The notes: generated by a model not told the origin, from the sequence alone. A stretch of DNA of 64,000 nucleotides from Leptospira barantonii (GCF_002811925.1 NZ_NPDS01000009.1:102001-166000), one strand, 5' to 3'; shown: positions 11,416-27,047, counted from the first letter of the stretch. Made by a program: numbers and translations.

Positions 11416-12741
11416 ATGGCGAATCCTATTCAAGAACTCACCAAGAAGTTCAAAAATAGAACGATGGACCCGCTTTCCTACGAGATTCTAAAAAGCGAGA
11501 TCGTTCGAACAAAAATTCTTTTTATCTTTTTTTCGGTCGCGTCTTCGATCATGGTCGTTTTTTTCACTTTCTTTCGCGATTTTATCGACCAAGAAACCGG
11601 AGGACGTTTTCCATACTGGGCCATTTTAACTATCAACATAGCGACCGCGCTTTATGAACTCGCCGTTAACCGAGTTTTCACACGGTTTCTAAAAAAAAGA
11701 AAGGTGGTGTTCCCGATTGCGAGATTCGGAAACGCGCTCGCCGAAGTTTCTTCCGTCGCTCTTTTGATCTACTTGAGCGCTCAGGGTTTCGAATCTCCTT
11801 TGATCGCATTGTATTCTCCGGCCGTTCTTACGTTTTTTGCGTTCATCATTCTTTCGGTGCTTCGACTCGAATTTTGGTTGAGTGCGTTTACCGGATTGGT
11901 CGCGGGAATCGAAGTGATTCTATTAGCTCTTTATTATATTCCAAAAAACCCGATTCCGATGCCGATCCACTTTTTCAATTCCGTGGCTCCGTTTTTTTCG
12001 AAGGCGTTGCTTCTCTTTTTCGGGGGTGTGGCCGCGGGTCTTGTGGGGCTTCAGCTTCGTAAATCCTTGATCTCCGCGATGGAAGCGGTTCAGGAAAAAA
12101 ACAAGGTGGTCGGTATGTTCGGTCAATACGTTTCGCCTGACGTGGTGGATCGTCTTCTCGAACAAAAGAACGAAAGTTTTTCGGAATTCAAACACGTATG
12201 TGTGATGTTCTTGGATATCCGTAACTTCACTCGATTCTCCGAAAAAAGATCTCCCGGAGAAGTCATCGATTATCTAAACTACATCTTTTCTCATTTGATC
12301 GATATCGTGAACATGCACAACGGTATGATCAATAAGTTTCTCGGAGACGGTTTTATGGCGGTCTTCGGTGCTCCGATTTCGGACGGCGGAAACGACGTGA
12401 AAAACGCGGTGATGGCTTCCTTGGAATTGTTGAAGAAAGTGGAGTTTCTCAATCAGGAAGGAAAAATTCCGGAAACCCAGATCGGTATCGGTTTACATTC
12501 CGGTGAAGCAATGACGGGTAACGTAGGTTCCGAGGCGAGAAAGGAATATACGATCATCGGAGACGTGGTCAACCTCGCTTCCAGAGTGGAATCCTTAAAC
12601 AAGGAATTCGGAACCAAACTTTTGGTGACTCAAGCGGTTTACGACGATATCAAGGCCAACGTTCCGGGAAGACATTTATCTTCCATCCAAGTCAAGGGAA
12701 GAGAACAACCCGTAGACATCTACGAGTTGGGCAAGGTATAA
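11416..12741 (+). CDS. Membrane-anchored class III adenylate/guanylate cyclase
   Basis: A 441-residue protein. Residues 30-215 contain about six membrane segments with no recognised sensor domain. The C-terminal half is a class III cyclase: VMFLDIRNFTRFSE holds the first metal-binding Asp, FLGDGFMAVFGAP the second, and EYTIIGDVVNLASRVE supplies base-selecting and transition-state residues. The Lys before EYT and the Asp of IGD fit ATP rather than GTP, so cAMP is the likely product. GGAG seven bases before the ATG supports the start. It converges with the YciI-like gene only eight bases away. Confidence 0.92.
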   Translation: MANPIQELTKKFKNRTMDPLSYEILKSEIVRTKILFIFFSVASSIMVVFFTFFRDFIDQETGGRFPYWAILTINIATALYELAVNRVFTRFLKKRKVVFPIARFGNALAEVSSVALLIYLSAQGFESPLIALYSPAVLTFFAFIILSVLRLEFWLSAFTGLVAGIEVILLALYYIPKNPIPMPIHFFNSVAPFFSKALLLFFGGVAAGLVGLQLRKSLISAMEAVQEKNKVVGMFGQYVSPDVVDRLLEQKNESFSEFKHVCVMFLDIRNFTRFSEKRSPGEVIDYLNYIFSHLIDIVNMHNGMINKFLGDGFMAVFGAPISDGGNDVKNAVMASLELLKKVEFLNQEGKIPETQIGIGLHSGEAMTGNVGSEARKEYTIIGDVVNLASRVESLNKEFGTKLLVTQAVYDDIKANVPGRHLSSIQVKGREQPVDIYELGKV

Positions 12742-12749
12742 GTTTAGAT

Positions 12750-13046
12750 TCAGTTCATCCAGAACTCGAGGAATTCTTTTTGATGTTTGACCGGATTCCA
12801 TTCTATGATTTGGTATTCGGCGACTCCGTTCGTATAAAACGGATCCTGATGACAGAAGTCTTCGAGTTCTTTGCGGGAGCCGGCTCTCGCGATTAGAATT
12901 CCTCCGGTTCTTGGTTCCTGAGGTCCGGACGCGAGTAGAATTTTTCGTTCGAATCCTTTGGACAAATGTTCCCTGTGTATGACCACATACTGATCCACCG
13001 TTTCGATCGGTGTGAGATAACGAAGAACTACGATAAACTGTTTCAT
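12750..13046 (-). CDS. YciI-like protein
   Basis: A 98-residue protein of the YciI family (dimeric alpha-beta barrel fold). It shows the family's features: an N-terminal strand FIVVLRYL, the conserved HREHL with the active-site-type His, an [13 protein letters not shown] segment, and [16 protein letters not shown] near the end. Family members are suspected small hydrolases or isomerases, but most have no assigned reaction. It stands alone and converges with the cyclase gene. Confidence 0.88.
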   Translation of the reverse strand: MKQFIVVLRYLTPIETVDQYVVIHREHLSKGFERKILLASGPQEPRTGGILIARAGSRKELEDFCHQDPFYTNGVAEYQIIEWNPVKHQKEFLEFWMN

Positions 13047-13086
13047 GTTATTACCAGAATTTTCTAAGCTCTTGAAATTTGCAAAC

Positions 13087-13104
13087 TTGTCGTAGTTCCG
13101 ACGA
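13087..13104. repeat. Short palindromic repeat, diverged copy
   Basis: TTGTCGTAGTTCCGACGA, a near-palindrome. Its complement aligns with the TGTAGGAACTACCACAAG-type elements found at 34.8 and 56.5 kb in this window. Lies in the gene-free interval upstream of the YciI-like gene. Confidence 0.5.
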
Positions 13105-13125
13105 TCTACCGTGAAATTTTTCGGG

Positions 13126-13160
13126 CCCCACCCTTGTATGGGCGGAGGTGGTGAGGAGGC
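13126..13160 (+). repeat. G/C-rich interspersed repeat (CCCCACCCT type)
   Basis: Begins CCCCACCCT, then a short variable loop, GGGCGGAGG and a GGTGG-rich tail. The same pattern occurs on the opposite strand at 56552-56598. Both copies sit in gene-free intervals next to a short palindromic repeat. The CCCACCC/GGG portions could also pair as a hairpin. Confidence 0.5.
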
Positions 13161-13305
13161 GGGAAAATTTGTGCCGAATCCTCTAATATCAGAAAAATCT
13201 CCGGTTTACAATCGTAAAACATGGATCTTGTCGGGACATTTTGTAAATTTTCAAGTTTAAGTTATCTTATAAGACTGCGAAACTTCCTCCTACGTCTTTA
13301 AATTC

Positions 13306-13869
13306 TTACGACGGGGAAGAATTCTTACGCTTTTTCAAAACGAATTCTACGATCTTTCGGACCAGAAAAATAGAAGCCGCAATTTCCAGAAGGGGAATCC
13401 AAACGACTGAAATTTCGGATTTCAAAACGGCGACTCCGCGATCGGTTAAAAAGTTTTTAATTCCGATGGGCGAAACTCGGATCGGTCTTTGTTCGAAAAA
13501 AAATCTTTCGGAAGAATAGGGGATGAGGAATCCCACTCCGAGTCCGCCGTTCGTCATCGCGTCCAAAACTCCGTGCGATAGGATCGAAATGAATAAAAAC
13601 AGGATCATGATTTCCATTCTCGCTTTGAACCAACGAATCAGTACGCAGGCCAATACGCTCAAAGAGAATGCGAACAAAACGGAATGACTGAATCCTCGAT
13701 GGCCCAAGTCGCTTTCGTATGGAATTCCGAATTTAAACGCGATTACGTCCGCGTCGGGAAGAATCGAAAAGACGATTCCTAAAAGAACCAATCGAATTGG
13801 AACGAATTTATTTCCGAACGCGATCGCAAACGAGATCGGAACCGCCGTATGAGTCATGATCGTGGGCAT
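13306..13869 (-). CDS. Membrane-bound metal-dependent hydrolase (YdjM/DUF457-like)
   Basis: A 187-residue membrane protein. It starts [19 protein letters not shown], with the first conserved His, then has [11 protein letters not shown] (Asp pair) and [13 protein letters not shown], the HRG-x-x-HS motif of the LexA-binding inner-membrane YdjM/DUF457 hydrolase-like family. At least four hydrophobic segments are visible. The ATG at 13869 is preceded by AAGGA at good spacing; the open frame extends upstream to 13962 without support. The substrate is unknown for the family. Confidence 0.85.
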   Translation of the reverse strand: MPTIMTHTAVPISFAIAFGNKFVPIRLVLLGIVFSILPDADVIAFKFGIPYESDLGHRGFSHSVLFAFSLSVLACVLIRWFKARMEIMILFLFISILSHGVLDAMTNGGLGVGFLIPYSSERFFFEQRPIRVSPIGIKNFLTDRGVAVLKSEISVVWIPLLEIAASIFLVRKIVEFVLKKRKNSSPS

Positions 13870-14198
13870 AGATTTATCCTTAGGTAATTTATAAACGGCT
13901 TTATTCCAAAGACATGATACACGTTTTAAAAATTCTCCGGAAAGAGGGTATACTCGTAACAAGTATTTGATGAAAGTTCTTTCCGTATTTCTTTTTTTGA
14001 AAAATGTCTTTGAAAATTAAATCCGATACCAATAGTGTCGAAAATTGGAAAATTAATGGACATTCGTTGTTTCGAAAATTCTTCCCTTTCTAAAAATCTT
14101 AAGACCCGTTTTGACTTTTCCATTTGACCGGAAAGTGAGTCTGCAAAACTGTACGTATAAAACCCGATGCGATCGTATTTCGGAAGGGAGAGTTAAAG
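13870..14198. other. Intergenic region upstream of ilvD
   Basis: A 329-base AT-rich gap between divergent genes. Short open frames here lack ribosome binding sites and family features. A strong site (GGAAGGGAGAG) occurs just before ilvD. TTGACT (14111) and TTGACC (14124) resemble -35 boxes but no matching -10 is properly spaced. I see no attenuator with a run of Ile/Val/Leu codons. Confidence 0.6.
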
Positions 14199-15881
14199 AT
14201 GAGCGATAACCTGAAAAAAAGAAGTTCCATGACAACCGATGGAGACAACCGAGCTCCGAATCGTGCGATGCTCCGCGCCGTGGGTTTTACGGACGAAGAC
14301 TTTCGCAAACCGATGATCGGAATCGCTTCCACTTGGAGCGAAATTACTCCCTGCAATATTCATATCAATCGACTCGCTGAAAAAGTAAAAGAAGGAGTTC
14401 GTACCGCCGGAGGAATGCCTCAGATTTACGGAACGATCACCGTATCCGACGGTATCATGATGGGACACGAAGGAATGCACTTTTCTCTTCCTTCCAGAGA
14501 AGTGATCGCGGATTCGATCGAGATCGTTTCCAACGCGATGAGACACGACGGTGTAATCGCGATCGGCGGTTGTGATAAAAACATGCCGGGTTGTTTGATG
14601 GCACTTTGTAGAATCGACGTTCCTTCCATCTTCGTTTACGGTGGAACGATTCTTCCGGGCAATTGCGACGGACACGACGTCGACATCGTTTCCGTTTTCG
14701 AAGCGGTTGGGCAGATGAACGCGGGAAAAATTTCCAGAGAACAATTCGTAAGAGTGGAACAAAGTGCGATTCCGGGTGCCGGAAGTTGCGGTGGAATGTA
14801 TACCGCGAACACGATGTCTTCCGCGATCGAAGCGTTGGGTATGAGTTTGCCGGGTTCCGCTTCCATGCCGGCGGTAAGTTCCAGAAAATCGGACGATTGT
14901 TTCGAGGCCGGAAAGGCTTTGATCGAACTCATCAAGAAGAACATCACACCGAAACAGATTCTTACCAAAAAAGCGTTTGAAAACGCGATCACCGTCGTTC
15001 TCGTGTTAGGCGGTTCAACCAACGCGGTTCTTCACCTGATCGCGATCGCAAAAGAGATCGGAGTGGATCTGACTCTGGAAGACTTCGATCGTATCAGTAA
15101 AAAAACTCCCCACCTTGCGGACTTAAAGCCGGGTGGTAAATACGCGATGACCGATCTCGACAAAGTGGGCGGCGTTCACGGAGTGATGAAGTATCTTTTA
15201 AAAGAAGGAATGCTCCACGGTGATTGTTTGACCGTTACCGGTAAAACGATTGCGGAAAACCTAAGGGACATGCCGGACCTTGTTCCGAATCAGACGATCG
15301 TTCGTAAAAGATCCGAGGCTCTTCATCCTTCCGGTCCTCTCGTGATCTTAAAAGGAAACCTCGCACCCGACGGAGCGGTCGCAAAAATTTCGGGTCTGAA
15401 AAAAATTTCCATCACCGGTCCCGCGAAAGTGTTCGAGTCCGAAGACGATTGTTTTAATGCGATCATGTCCGATCAGATCAAAGCGGGGGATGTGATCATC
15501 ATCCGTTACGAAGGACCGAAAGGCGGTCCGGGAATGAGAGAGATGCTCGCGGTTACTTCCGCTCTTGTGGGTAAGGGACTCGGTGAAGACGTGGGTCTTA
15601 TGACCGACGGAAGATTCAGCGGCGGGACTCACGGTCTTGTAGTCGGTCATATTTCGCCGGAAGCTTTCGACGGAGGTCCGATCGCGATCGTTCAAAACGG
15701 AGACACCGTTACGATCGATTCGACCAAAAATCTTCTTCAAGTGGAAATCTCTCAGGAAGAAATCGATAAACGTTTGAAGGCTTGGAAACCGATCGAGCCG
15801 AGATACAAATCCGGAGTTCTTGCCAAATACGTAAAACTGGTTCAATCGGCGACTAACGGAGCGATTACGAATCTACTTTGA
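14199..15881 (+). CDS. ilvD: Dihydroxy-acid dehydratase
   Basis: A 560-residue enzyme, the usual length. It dehydrates 2,3-dihydroxy-isovalerate and -methylvalerate to the 2-oxo acids in valine, isoleucine and leucine synthesis. Iron-sulfur ligands are visible: [25 protein letters not shown] and [15 protein letters not shown]. The C-terminal [13 protein letters not shown] loop holds the catalytic Ser region. Cytoplasmic. It overlaps the start of the deoxyribosyltransferase gene (TTGA), so the two are co-translated, although no shared pathway is obvious. Confidence 0.97.
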   Translation: MSDNLKKRSSMTTDGDNRAPNRAMLRAVGFTDEDFRKPMIGIASTWSEITPCNIHINRLAEKVKEGVRTAGGMPQIYGTITVSDGIMMGHEGMHFSLPSREVIADSIEIVSNAMRHDGVIAIGGCDKNMPGCLMALCRIDVPSIFVYGGTILPGNCDGHDVDIVSVFEAVGQMNAGKISREQFVRVEQSAIPGAGSCGGMYTANTMSSAIEALGMSLPGSASMPAVSSRKSDDCFEAGKALIELIKKNITPKQILTKKAFENAITVVLVLGGSTNAVLHLIAIAKEIGVDLTLEDFDRISKKTPHLADLKPGGKYAMTDLDKVGGVHGVMKYLLKEGMLHGDCLTVTGKTIAENLRDMPDLVPNQTIVRKRSEALHPSGPLVILKGNLAPDGAVAKISGLKKISITGPAKVFESEDDCFNAIMSDQIKAGDVIIIRYEGPKGGPGMREMLAVTSALVGKGLGEDVGLMTDGRFSGGTHGLVVGHISPEAFDGGPIAIVQNGDTVTIDSTKNLLQVEISQEEIDKRLKAWKPIEPRYKSGVLAKYVKLVQSATNGAITNLL

Positions 15882-16414
15882 AAACGATCTATCTTGCAGG
15901 ACCGGAAGTTTTCTTACCGGACGCTTTTGCGGTTTTGCAAGATAGAAAATCTCTTTGCGCTTCTTTCGGCTTTAACGCCTTTTCTCCTTTCGATTCCGAC
16001 ATCCCCTCCGGCCTTGAAAAAGATACGGATCTTGCACGGAAGATTTTCTTCGGCAACCTGGAACTGATCCGAAAATCCGATATCGTATTAGCGAATTGTA
16101 ATCCGTTTCGAGGTCCTCTTGTGGACGACGGAACCTCTTTTGAAATTGGAGCCGCTTTTTCTTCCGGTAAAAGAATCTACGGTTACGCGGGTTCGATTCT
16201 TCCTCTTCCCGAGATCGTTAAAAAGAAGATTCCCGTGTTTCCACATCCATCCGGTTATGAGATCGACGGCGAGGGCTTTTTGTTAAACGAAGACTTCGGC
16301 AACTGTCTCAACCTGATGTTGGAATATTCGATCGAAAAATCGGGCGGACTTCTTGTGGAAGGCGGGTTTGAGGATTGTTTAAAACGAATCGCCGAAAGGG
16401 AGAATGGCGGTTGA
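15878..16414 (+). CDS. Nucleoside 2-deoxyribosyltransferase-like protein
   Basis: A 178-residue protein of the nucleoside 2-deoxyribosyltransferase family. Key segments are IYLAGPEVF near the start, [30 protein letters not shown] with the nucleophile-type Glu in SFEIG, and a final Rossmann-like element. These enzymes exchange or cleave bases of deoxyribonucleosides in salvage. The TTG start at 15878 overlaps the ilvD stop. Whether this one transfers or only hydrolyses cannot be decided. Confidence 0.87.
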   Translation: MKTIYLAGPEVFLPDAFAVLQDRKSLCASFGFNAFSPFDSDIPSGLEKDTDLARKIFFGNLELIRKSDIVLANCNPFRGPLVDDGTSFEIGAAFSSGKRIYGYAGSILPLPEIVKKKIPVFPHPSGYEIDGEGFLLNEDFGNCLNLMLEYSIEKSGGLLVEGGFEDCLKRIAERENGG

Positions 16415-16433
16415 GTCTTTGGCTTAAAGTTGC

Positions 16434-17081
16434 CTACTTCGGCAACGGAAGTTTAGAAATATAAAATCCTGGAATGCGATCCCAGCTTCCTTGTCTTTTG
16501 GTTACTAACCCAAAAGCGAATATATAAAGAAAGCCTTTATCGAATCTAAGATAGATTTCGTTAAAATGATTTCGATTGCCTTCGCAGAGATATGTTCTTT
16601 CGAATTTATTGCATCCTTTCAAGGAAACACTCTTATCTAAATCCTTTAAGAATAAATATGAGGAATTCTCCAGAGTGATTTCGCCTTTTTCAATCTGAGA
16701 AATTAAGGCCTTTGAATCGGCGATTTCTTGCTCCGTTTCGGATTCCATCCGAAACGCGTCTAATTTTAAGCTGTCATCTTCCTTTTCGAGAAAAGCGACC
16801 GACCATGTGCGTCCATATTCCCAGGTTTGTTTAAAATTAATATGAGCGGAAAATATTCGGCCTAAAGTAAAGGTTCTTTTTATTTTTAAAGGTAATTCTC
16901 CCGCGGCGTTTTGAAATTCGTTCAAGACATTGCAAAGATCCTGGCGCTGGGGTATGCAGGCTTTAGGAGTAACAACCGTCTTTAATAGATCATCAATTTC
17001 TTTTTCCCTATTGTTTAAACTTTCCGATTCTGCAAAAATGCTTAGAGATAAGATAATGAATAAAGATAAAAATTTAAGCAT
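16434..17081 (-). CDS. Secreted hypothetical protein, AT-rich
   Basis: A 215-residue protein with a signal peptide (FLSLFIILSLSIFAESES). Four Cys occur in pairs that could form disulfides: PKACIPQRQDLCN near 40-50 and KGCNKFERTYLCEGN near 155-170. The mature part looks mixed alpha/beta; no family recognised. Its base composition is visibly more AT-rich than its neighbours ilvD and the mutase, as is the gap upstream, which may mean later acquisition. It converges with the deoxyribosyltransferase gene. Confidence 0.75.
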   Translation of the reverse strand: MLKFLSLFIILSLSIFAESESLNNREKEIDDLLKTVVTPKACIPQRQDLCNVLNEFQNAAGELPLKIKRTFTLGRIFSAHINFKQTWEYGRTWSVAFLEKEDDSLKLDAFRMESETEQEIADSKALISQIEKGEITLENSSYLFLKDLDKSVSLKGCNKFERTYLCEGNRNHFNEIYLRFDKGFLYIFAFGLVTKRQGSWDRIPGFYISKLPLPK

Positions 17082-17249
17082 AACGGTTAATCCACGAAAT
17101 ATTCGAATAAGATTTAGTATTCAACTTAAGAATGCAGATTTTTTCGAGTTTGCTACCCCAATTTTGCAGATCTGGAGTTTATGCGACAGTCATCGATTTT
17201 GCGTTTATACTACGTTTGTAAATTCGCCCCACTCAACTTTTCAGCCACA

Positions 17250-17900
17250 CTAAGAAACATTCCTGACATCTCCCGTTTCCAAAATCGCAAGCGTCCTTTT
17301 CGAAAGCAGATACCGATAATCCTTCAATAAAGACGGAATATACCGATTCTTGCATAAACCCGCGTCGTAAACCTGTCGATTGTTGGCGGAACGTTTGAGA
17401 AGTTCCTTGATCTGCGATTTCTTCATTTGATCCATATAAGGAAGAATCATCTGAAAATTCTTTTCCGCTTGTCTGAACGAACGAGACTTGCCGATGAGAT
17501 CCACGATCATATTCGTTCCCACTGAAAAATTACAGCGGATGATTCCCGGAATCAGATCGTTGATGGAAAGTGTTTCTTCCTTGATCTTTGCGGATTGAGT
17601 TTTACCCACGAACCCTTTCGGAACGGTTCCGTCCAAGGAAAGAAAGACGAGCGTCATTTCGCGAAACGCGGCTATGCCCGCTTCCTGTTCGCACCAAGGA
17701 GAAGCTTCGTATTCTCTGCTTAAAAGCGCCACGAAAAGATCCGATTTTCTCAATTCGTTTAAGATTACGGTCTGCCATTCGGAGGAGACTTGTATGTCTT
17801 CGTGCGCGAGGAACGACTCGATTCCGAATCGATCGAGTATATTCTGAATTTTACCTGCGATATATTTGTCTACGGTGGAGTAACTGATAAAGGCTTTCAT
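17250..17900 (-). CDS. Solo TIR-domain protein
   Basis: A 216-residue protein whose first about 135 residues are a TIR domain. Box 1 is KAFISYSTVDK, followed by the BB-loop-like FLAHEDIQVSSEWQTVI, and SPWCEQEAGIA at 67-77, where E73 corresponds to the catalytic Glu of NAD-cleaving TIR enzymes. The C-terminal 75 residues are helical and basic (MKKSQIKELLKRSANN...), possibly a small winged-helix or oligomerisation module. Bacterial TIR proteins act in anti-phage NAD depletion or as host-signalling effectors; neither partner genes nor a secretion signal are visible here. Confidence 0.87.
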   Translation of the reverse strand: MKAFISYSTVDKYIAGKIQNILDRFGIESFLAHEDIQVSSEWQTVILNELRKSDLFVALLSREYEASPWCEQEAGIAAFREMTLVFLSLDGTVPKGFVGKTQSAKIKEETLSINDLIPGIIRCNFSVGTNMIVDLIGKSRSFRQAEKNFQMILPYMDQMKKSQIKELLKRSANNRQVYDAGLCKNRYIPSLLKDYRYLLSKRTLAILETGDVRNVS

Positions 17901-18043
17901 TTTGCGACACTCTAACGAACATGATAACCGTGTTAGCCGACAAATTCCGCTTCCCTAATCTTTAGACAAGATTCGGAAAATGAAAGAATCGACTAACTAC
18001 GGATAAACGATCGTAAGGGCGTAAAGAGACTTAAGAAGTCCCG

Positions 18044-21421
<3,378 letters not shown>

Positions 21422-21457
21422 ATAGATTCTTCTATTCTAAAATTATAAAATTCTAAT

Positions 21458-22261
<804 letters not shown>

Positions 22262-22309
22262 CAAGGTCTGCTTTTCGAACGAGTGTTCAATAAATATTGG
22301 ATTTAGAAT

Positions 22310-22351
<42 letters not shown>

Positions 22352-22398
22352 CGGTCCCGAATACGAGTTTATAAGAACAAGTTAGGAGATATTGAGAG

Positions 22399-23370
22399 AT
22401 GAGCGGAAATATAAGTTGGTTTCAAGATTCGTTTTGGTTCGGCGAAACGTTTTTACAATCTCTGCGAGGATCTTCCTTCGATCCGATCTTTGCCACGATC
22501 ACGTTGGTCTTTCATCATCTCGGCGGAAACACATTCTTCATGATTCTTCTTTCCAGCGTTTACGTTTTTCTAAATCGTAAACTCGGAATCCGACTCGGAG
22601 TAGGTCTACTTACGACCGGAATCGTCAACGGAATCGCAAAGGCTTTGTTGGAAAGTCCGAGACCCACGCTTCCTTGGAACGGGCCGGGAACCTTGACCGA
22701 ATTTTCATACGGATTTCCATCGGGGCACGTTCAAACATCCGTTGTGATCTGGGGTTTGATTTTTCTTCACGTAAAAAACAAAACGATCCGAACGTTATCC
22801 TTATTCATTCTTCTTTTTATGCCGTTTTCCAGAATGTTCGCCGGGGTTCACTTTGCGGGCGATACCTTGGGCGGTTTTATACTCGGTCTTTTGTGTTTGG
22901 TTTTGATCGAGATTTTATTCCGATCCTTTCCCGAGTTGGAATCTCCGAAACCTTTCGAAGCTCAGAATCTTTCAAACACGAAAACGATTTCTTTGATCCT
23001 AGTCGTACTGACTTTGCCTGCCGTGCTTCTGCATTCTCATTTGGATTCTTTGGAAAAAATGAAATCGTATGAAAGTGTGATTTCAGCGAGCGGCGCCTTG
23101 GGTGGATTTATGATCGGAATTCTTTTGTCCAAGTTTCATTCCTTGGATTGGGGAAGACCGGATTCTCTTTCGGAAACGATTCGAAGAGCGGCGATTTTGA
23201 TTTTGGGAATACTCGTTTTTTATATTCTTCCCGGCATCGTCGTTCAAAAGCTGTTCCCAGAAAATCCGGTTGCAAGATACCTCAGGTACGGGATCGTTAG
23301 CAGTTACATCGCTTTTTTCTCCGTATACATTTTGGATCGCTGGAAGGGAAAAGCCGATTTAAAAAAATAG
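22399..23370 (+). CDS. PAP2-family membrane phosphatase
   Basis: A 323-residue membrane protein with about eight hydrophobic segments. The three PAP2 motifs are present: [23 protein letters not shown] and [16 protein letters not shown], with catalytic His in GHV and GVHFAGD. It likely removes phosphate from a lipid phosphate or undecaprenyl pyrophosphate at the outer face of the inner membrane. The flippase gene follows by one base, so they are one operon. Confidence 0.92.
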   Translation: MSGNISWFQDSFWFGETFLQSLRGSSFDPIFATITLVFHHLGGNTFFMILLSSVYVFLNRKLGIRLGVGLLTTGIVNGIAKALLESPRPTLPWNGPGTLTEFSYGFPSGHVQTSVVIWGLIFLHVKNKTIRTLSLFILLFMPFSRMFAGVHFAGDTLGGFILGLLCLVLIEILFRSFPELESPKPFEAQNLSNTKTISLILVVLTLPAVLLHSHLDSLEKMKSYESVISASGALGGFMIGILLSKFHSLDWGRPDSLSETIRRAAILILGILVFYILPGIVVQKLFPENPVARYLRYGIVSSYIAFFSVYILDRWKGKADLKK

Positions 23371-23371
23371 A

Positions 23372-24658
<1,287 letters not shown>

Positions 24659-24665
24659 TTCAGCG

Positions 24666-26153
24666 ATGCGACAATTGAGTTCCGCGAGAAATCAAAATTT
24701 TTATTTTTTTTCTCCCGTTCGTTTGGTATTTTCTTTTTTTTGTATATTCCAAATCCTGCAATTTTCTGTCGAAGCAGAATCGTATTCTCGGTATAAACTC
24801 GACGATCTGTTGTTTCTAAAAGAAGGAAAAAAAGATCTGATCGGAAAGGGAAGGTTCGACGAAACCGAAAAAGAACTCGAAACAAAACCCGGAAACTTTT
24901 ACGCAAACTTCACCGCGCTTTACCGAGGTTTGACCCAAAAAGGGGGAACACAGGAAGAACAAGCCGATCGAAGTTTTTCCAGAGGAATCGCAAGTCCCGA
25001 GGTCGGTTTTCGAAACAAAAGCGAACGCTTTTATCATAAAATTCTAATATCTCCCTTTTTACAATACGAGGAAAACCTAAACGGAACCAAAACGACGACA
25101 AGAGGTGCGGACGGAGAATTGTTGTGGGTTACAGGTTGGGAATCGCCAGCGCTTCGGGTTGGGATTGAAGCGGGAAGGGGCTATCAACGACTCGATCGAA
25201 ACGGATTTTTATTCGTAGGATTTTTAAACTATGGAGAATTTCAATTTCACTGGAAACCCCTCGGAATCACCGCGTCCGCGATCGGAGTGCAACTTCAAAA
25301 TTCTCCCCTATATACGGAACGGGATCGAAACGAATCGCCAGAGCGGATTTCCGGCGGAAGTGTGCAGGTTCTGGAGAACTCTTTCCTTCAGAATTTTAGA
25401 ATATTCTACTATTTGTATAAGGAATCCAGACAGGAAATCGTAAAGGGGGATCTGTTTTTGAGCTCGTCTCCGTTCAGACCCTATGGACAATATCAATACT
25501 ACGGATTTGAATTCTCCAGCGCGAAATTTTTCGGACTCAAATTGGACGCGGACGCGATTCACGTAACCGGTTCGAGACAGTACGGACTCGACGCGTTTCA
25601 AAGTTATCAAACCTCGGGGTCCACGAACGCGAGTTTGTTCGGAACAAAACTGATTTGGGAAAGACCCGAGGCTTCTTACTTTTTGGGAGGATTTTATTCT
25701 TCCAAAGACGGGGATTTAAGAACCGATCGAAAGTCGGACGGATACGCGGGCATTCGTACCGACCCGAGAGGATACGGAGGAAAAACTTCCTTCTTGTTGA
25801 TGGAGAGTCTTCTTTTACAAAACGGAAACGTGTTTTCCGAGGATGGAACCGCGTCCAAACCGAACTTTGAGAACAAGGGAATTCAACTGATCCAACTCGG
25901 AATTCAAAAAAACTGGGAACAAAAATGGACGGCTCAGGGGATGATACTTTCTTCGTCTTCGCCGATGGGGCACGGTTGGGAAGGAATTCTTACGGGCGGT
26001 TATCAATCAGAATATGCGTATATTCTAATGAGCTTATCTTATGCGTATGTCGATCCTCAGCGCGAAAAAAGGATTCTTTTCGAAGAATGGAGAACCAAGG
26101 AAGAAATCCGGGAATATTCCAGAGTTTATCTTTCAGCCGGTGTTTACTTTTGA
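24666..26153 (+). CDS. Predicted outer-membrane beta-barrel protein
   Basis: A 495-residue protein with a hydrophobic signal segment (LVFSFFCIFQILQFSVEAES). The mature part is a run of amphipathic strands rich in Tyr, Phe and Gly, and the last residues, YLSAGVYF, end in Phe as barrel proteins usually do. No named family recognised; it has a porin or glycan-export style. It is seven bases after the flippase gene. Its last 21 bases overlap the convergent REC-HATPase gene. An AGAATATTCT palindrome is inside at 25398. Confidence 0.75.
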   Translation: MRQLSSARNQNFYFFSPVRLVFSFFCIFQILQFSVEAESYSRYKLDDLLFLKEGKKDLIGKGRFDETEKELETKPGNFYANFTALYRGLTQKGGTQEEQADRSFSRGIASPEVGFRNKSERFYHKILISPFLQYEENLNGTKTTTRGADGELLWVTGWESPALRVGIEAGRGYQRLDRNGFLFVGFLNYGEFQFHWKPLGITASAIGVQLQNSPLYTERDRNESPERISGGSVQVLENSFLQNFRIFYYLYKESRQEIVKGDLFLSSSPFRPYGQYQYYGFEFSSAKFFGLKLDADAIHVTGSRQYGLDAFQSYQTSGSTNASLFGTKLIWERPEASYFLGGFYSSKDGDLRTDRKSDGYAGIRTDPRGYGGKTSFLLMESLLLQNGNVFSEDGTASKPNFENKGIQLIQLGIQKNWEQKWTAQGMILSSSSPMGHGWEGILTGGYQSEYAYILMSLSYAYVDPQREKRILFEEWRTKEEIREYSRVYLSAGVYF

Positions 26154-27047
26154 AGGTGTTGGAAGTTCTTTTTTTAAGGTTTTGCTAAAACGAACCTCGT
26201 TTCCGATATCGTTGTAAACGAGTTCGTCCACGTTCATTCTCACCAAAAAAATTCCCCTGCCCGAAAGATGACTCGCGGTAGGATCGGTTACTGGATCGGG
26301 AACCTTGGAAGGATCGAAACCAGCGCCGTGGTCCTTTAGAGAAACGTAAACCTTTTGATTTTCAAAACCGATCTCCAGTTGAACGGATTCGTTCAGAGCG
26401 TCGCAGATTCGATCCACGTGATCGAAGTAGTTCACTTCGGAGGAAAGAAGTTTCGATTTGTTCTCGTAGTTGATTCCCGCGGAACCGTGTTCGATCGAGT
26501 TTCCGAGAAGTTCATACAATGCGAGTTTGATCGCGAGAAGATCGTCCGTATGAATGCCGGGAATCAAGGAAATGGAACGCATCACCAAGTTCACGTATTG
26601 ATTCAGATTTTTAAGACTGGGTTTGATCGAAAATTGTTGTTTGAACTGAGTAAGTTGAAAATGATTTTTGCCGATCAGTTCCTGACTGGAAATAAATAAA
26701 TTCTCGAATTTCTGCAGAGAATGACGAATCGCATCCATTCGAAAGGGTTTGATGAAAAAATCGACCGCTCCGAGTCTGAGCGCGCGGATCGAAACGTCGA
26801 TGTCTTGATTGCCCGTTATGACGATAAAGGGAGTGTTGACTCCTATGTCTCTCAGTTTGGACACGAAGTCGATTCCGCTCATCTTAGGAAGACGAACGTC
26901 GGTTACGATCAGATCGAAACTTTTATTTTTGCAGATTTCGAGGGCTTCTTCGGCGGTTCCCGCCAAGGTAAGATCGTGAAATGCTCCGAATATTTCTCGG
27001 AACAAATCTCGGATCACTTCTTCGTCGTCTAAAAAAAGAATTCGCAT
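26133..27047 (-). CDS. REC receiver with C-terminal HATPase (RsbW-like) domain
   Basis: A 304-residue signalling protein. The receiver is residues 1-120: ILFLDDEE acidic pair, phosphorylation site Asp in LIVTDVRLP, and FIKPF with the conserved Lys. The C-terminal half has a GHKL ATPase: N box LALYELLGNSIEHG and G boxes KDHGAGFDP and GRGIFLVRM. That order, with no histidine kinase dimerisation domain, resembles receiver-controlled anti-sigma kinases acting in partner-switching. The ATG at 27047 is preferred; a TTG at 27065 is in frame. A stand-alone STAS protein, the sort of target expected, is encoded at 7.8-8.2 kb but is not linked. Confidence 0.87.
   Translation of the reverse strand: MRILFLDDEEVIRDLFREIFGAFHDLTLAGTAEEALEICKNKSFDLIVTDVRLPKMSGIDFVSKLRDIGVNTPFIVITGNQDIDVSIRALRLGAVDFFIKPFRMDAIRHSLQKFENLFISSQELIGKNHFQLTQFKQQFSIKPSLKNLNQYVNLVMRSISLIPGIHTDDLLAIKLALYELLGNSIEHGSAGINYENKSKLLSSEVNYFDHVDRICDALNESVQLEIGFENQKVYVSLKDHGAGFDPSKVPDPVTDPTASHLSGRGIFLVRMNVDELVYNDIGNEVRFSKTLKKELPTPSKVNTG

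Noticed and set aside
14111..14161. Promoter-like boxes TTGACT, TTGACC and TATAAA upstream of ilvD
   Set aside because: Spacing between the -35-like and -10-like boxes is wrong (26 or more bases), so no promoter is called.
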